In this document: piece after piece, positions 5,652 to 6,902 of the stretch | How the letters are laid out: every line of letters starts with the position of its first letter | How positions within the stretch are numbered: position 1 is the first letter of the stretch | NCBI GenBank assembly: GCA_944391365.1 | Contig: CALXTH010000023.1 | Location: forward strand, 1-6,902 | From: an uncultured Alphaproteobacteria bacterium | Lineage (GTDB): Bacteria; Pseudomonadota; Alphaproteobacteria; RF32; CAG-239 | Direction of reading: 5' to 3' | Length of the DNA stretch: 6,902 nucleotides | Program-made: the position numbers and the translations under genes | The notes under the pieces: generated by a model | What the model was told of the DNA's origin: nothing | The model's input: only the letters and a program-made list of their open reading frames with translations | Databases searched by the model: none

Positions 5652-6455
5652 TTAATAATCCACCAACACCGGCCGAACATAGAGAGCAATGTCGTAAGTA
5701 TTAGCACGCATGGCGCCAAGAGAGGTACTCACACTGTAGTAGCGATAGTCGACGCTGGTAGATGACCAATAGAATCCTTCAGTTAAATTTGTTCCTCCGT
5801 TTGTTGAGAGAAGACTATTAAGAGATAATTTGTTGTCATACATAGTAAGAAGTTGATCTTTAGTCGGCAAAGCCCCTCTCAAGTTACGGCAGAATGAATA
5901 GCTATAACAACCACTGTTAGCATTGTTCCAATTCATTAGACCTAAATCCTGCATTGCCACAAAGAAATTCATCTTAGGCGCCTTAACCGCCACAACTTTA
6001 CCATCACAGTAGTACAAATCACCCAGCGCACCGTTCAAAACCTGCTGCTGGCAACTTCCGTCTTTCCATTCATAGCCGCTTGCACACGTGCATTGTGTAT
6101 ATTTGCCATCGCAGGCAGAGCCTACGCCACCGGCGTAGCCGGTACCCGTGCACGCATATTGATAACTTGAAGCACAAGAACATTCGGCATATAACCCGCC
6201 ACAGGCTTTTCCCGAGCCTGATTGTCCGACACCTGTACAAGATTGAGTAAATCCGTTTTTCTTGCAAATTTCTGCTTCTGTTGATAAACATGCCCATTTG
6301 TTTCCAAACGGACATTTGACGCCCTTGCCACCGTTGCAGGAGGTTTCGGTATAACCCAAAGCCGTACAATCCTGCGTTGCCACACATTGAGCTAATGATA
6401 AAGTTGGTAAAAAGGACAGGCTTGTCCCGATAAGTAAAAATTTGATATTATTCAT
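5652..6455 (-). CDS. Cysteine-rich secreted protein with DUF1566-like C-terminal domain
   Basis: A 267-residue predicted exported protein. ATG 6455 is chosen because AGAGG (6466-6462) lies 6 bases upstream and a promoter lies just beyond it; an ATG at 6503 is upstream of the -10 and rejected. Residues 1-22 are a clean signal peptide (MNNIKFLLIG, hydrophobic core, SLA with cleavage before QC). Residues 24-135 hold 15 cysteines with modules like those of the large cysteine-rich protein: GYTETSCNGG, KCPFG, then two repeats ending GKACGGLYAECSC and GSACDGKYTQCTC. Residues 150-267 resemble the DUF1566/Lcl-type domain (C-type-lectin-like fold): LPTKDQLLTMY (197-207), YWSSTS (229-234) and a terminal YVRPVLVDY. 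It probably acts at the surface or in the periplasm; binding partner unknown. Its regulation appears shared with the larger homologue. Confidence 0.85.
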   Translation of the reverse strand: MNNIKFLLIGTSLSFLPTLSLAQCVATQDCTALGYTETSCNGGKGVKCPFGNKWACLSTEAEICKKNGFTQSCTGVGQSGSGKACGGLYAECSCASSYQYACTGTGYAGGVGSACDGKYTQCTCASGYEWKDGSCQQQVLNGALGDLYYCDGKVVAVKAPKMNFFVAMQDLGLMNWNNANSGCYSYSFCRNLRGALPTKDQLLTMYDNKLSLNSLLSTNGGTNLTEGFYWSSTSVDYRYYSVSTSLGAMRANTYDIALYVRPVLVDY

Positions 6456-6534
6456 GACACACCTCTTTAATGATACAGTTTCATACAAAGACAAGTATAT
6501 CATAATTAAATTTTATTGTAAATTATAAATTCAA
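6456..6534 (-). promoter_or_regulatory. Promoter and ribosome binding site of the second cysteine-rich gene
   Basis: On the minus strand: -35 TTTACA (6522-6517), a 17-base spacer, and -10 TATACT (6499-6494) preceded by TGA. Transcription should start near 6487, giving a leader of about 32 bases with AGAGGTGT before the ATG. The -35, the spacer length, the extended -10, the leader length and the block upstream of the -35 (attgtaaattataaattcaa read on plus, 6515-6534) closely match the promoter of the large cysteine-rich gene. Confidence 0.85.
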
Positions 6535-6560
6535 AATAAAATCTGAAATTTTGACAAATA

Positions 6561-6587
6561 AAAAATCCCGTGTTCTTAAAACACAGG
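6561..6587 (-). terminator. Intrinsic terminator ending the candidate small RNA
   Basis: The minus-strand stem CCTGTGTT (6587-6580) / AACACGGG (6574-6567) forms 8 pairs, one of them G-U, around a 5-base loop. It is followed by ATTTTTTATTT. The stem is complete only on the minus strand. It stops transcription from upstream before the promoter of the cysteine-rich gene. Confidence 0.7.
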
Positions 6588-6652
6588 ACATTCAATAGCA
6601 AAGCGACCGGGTGAAGCTGCGCCAGCTTCCCACAGCCGGTTTTCCCAACTGC
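6561..6652 (-). ncRNA. Candidate small structured RNA between thyA and the cysteine-rich gene
   Basis: A roughly 92-base minus-strand transcript is proposed. A weak promoter fits: TTGCGA (6687-6682), 17 bases, TATTTT (6664-6659). Three consecutive hairpins follow. The first is CAGTTGG / CCGGCTG around GAAAA (6651-6633). The second is GAAGCTG / CAGCTTC around GCG (6629-6613). The third is a terminator stem CCTGTGTT / AACACGGG (6587-6567) followed by a T-run. Hairpins 1 and 3 contain G-U pairs that would be A-C mismatches on the other strand, so the structure favours a minus-strand RNA. No long reading frame crosses it and I do not recognise a known RNA family. It could instead be a leader or attenuator of the downstream gene. 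Confidence 0.45.
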
Positions 6653-6671
6653 ATAATCAAAATACCACAAC

Positions 6672-6696
6672 AAAGGAGCTTTCGCAAGCTCTTTTT
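6672..6696 (+). terminator. Hairpin with T-tract, terminator-like on the plus strand
   Basis: gagctt (6676-6681) / aagctc (6686-6691) around tcgc is flanked by aaag and ttttt, so A and T tracts extend the stem. It would work best on the plus strand, yet no plus-strand gene precedes it. On the minus strand the T-tract is short (ctttg). It may insulate against antisense transcription or be part of the small-RNA locus. Confidence 0.5.
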
Positions 6697-6730
6697 GATG
6701 TAATCACGAATTTTAGATTTTCAACCTGAC

Positions 6731-6762
6731 AAAAAGGCTCAGGATTCCTCCTGAGCCTTTGC
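6731..6762 (-). terminator. Intrinsic terminator of thyA
   Basis: A perfect 12-bp stem aaaggctcagga (6733-6744) / tcctgagccttt (6749-6760) has a 4-base loop. On the minus strand the stem runs into TTTTT (6735-6731). It lies about 35 bases after the thyA stop codon. Confidence 0.9.
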
Positions 6763-6794
6763 TCTTCTAAAAAAAACAATGAAAATCAAAAAAC

Positions 6795-6902
6795 TTAAAC
6801 AGCGACTTTGCCCTCCAGCTTTCCATGACACTGATAATTCAGCAGCTCAAAATCCTCATACTTAAAATCATTAATATCCGTCACCGCCGGATTCAGCCTC
6901 AT
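6795..6902 (-). CDS. thyA: Thymidylate synthase, C-terminal 35 residues (5' part outside window)
   Basis: ThyA converts dUMP to dTMP with methylene-tetrahydrofolate. Only the extreme C-terminus is present, reading MRLNPAVTDINDFKYEDF, then ELLNYQCHGKLEGKVAV and stop at 6795-6797. It matches the conserved ThyA ending: LxLNPxVxxIxDFxxEDxEL, a YxxHP/HG segment, and a terminal VAV whose end carboxylate closes over the active site. The frame is open to the window edge, and the ATG at the edge is an internal methionine rather than the start. The catalytic cysteine lies outside. The gene is followed by its own strong terminator. Confidence 0.88.
   Translation of the reverse strand: MRLNPAVTDINDFKYEDFELLNYQCHGKLEGKVAV

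Noticed and set aside
5516..5704. Plus-strand open frame of 62 residues
   Set aside because: Mostly a translation of repeat copy D plus the antisense of the cysteine-rich gene's end. No ribosome binding site and no recognisable protein.
6456..6503. Longer start (ATG 6503) for the second cysteine-rich gene
   Set aside because: It lies upstream of the -10 box. ATG 6455 has the ribosome binding site and begins the signal peptide.
6561..6696. 6S RNA, SRP RNA, tmRNA or a tRNA in the thyA spacer
   Set aside because: The CCACAA string recalls 6S RNA, but the closing stem and central bubble are not found. No SRP helix 8 motif, no tmRNA or tRNA T-arm, and no cloverleaf can be drawn.

Overview
The window looks like a piece of a low-to-moderate GC, host-associated proteobacterial chromosome, most likely an uncultured gut-type alphaproteobacterium. 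This is an inference. It rests on the style of the AlaS and ThyA fragments, the modular cysteine-rich secreted proteins, and a dispersed palindromic repeat of a kind I associate with alphaproteobacterial genomes. It cannot be settled without a database search.

Layout from left to right. Positions 3-989 (+) are the 3' part of alaS, a housekeeping gene. Converging on it is a large cysteine-rich exported protein (1217-2674, -). Its coding region has absorbed three palindromic repeat elements in frame, and it also carries two 65-66 residue Cys repeats and an 18-serine linker. Divergent from it is a two-gene membrane operon (2892-4265, +). The first gene is a five-helix membrane protein resembling the N-terminal half of an LTA synthase/phosphoglycerol transferase but lacking the catalytic domain. 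The second is a CTP-dependent diacylglycerol/polyprenol kinase-type enzyme. Next come two small unrecognised cytosolic proteins (4446-4814 and 5000-5380, +). Each has its own promoter and terminator, and their upstream regions share a TTGACAAATTC element. A spacer with another copy of the palindromic repeat family follows (5381-5651). Then comes a second cysteine-rich exported protein with a DUF1566-like C-terminus (5652-6455, -). Last, after a 339-base spacer that probably encodes a small structured RNA, is the 3' end of thyA (6795-6902, -).

The unifying theme is the pair of cysteine-rich secreted proteins. Both have type I-like signal peptides and share the Cys module GVGxxCxGKYxxC. Their promoters are nearly superimposable: an upstream AT-rich block, TTTACA, a 17-base spacer, and an extended -10 (TGATATAAT or TGATATACT). 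They are therefore probably expressed together as part of a larger surface or secreted family. The two most unusual items are the in-frame colonisation of one of these genes by repeats and the compact three-hairpin RNA between thyA and the other. No CRISPR array, tRNA, rRNA, transposase or phage gene is visible.
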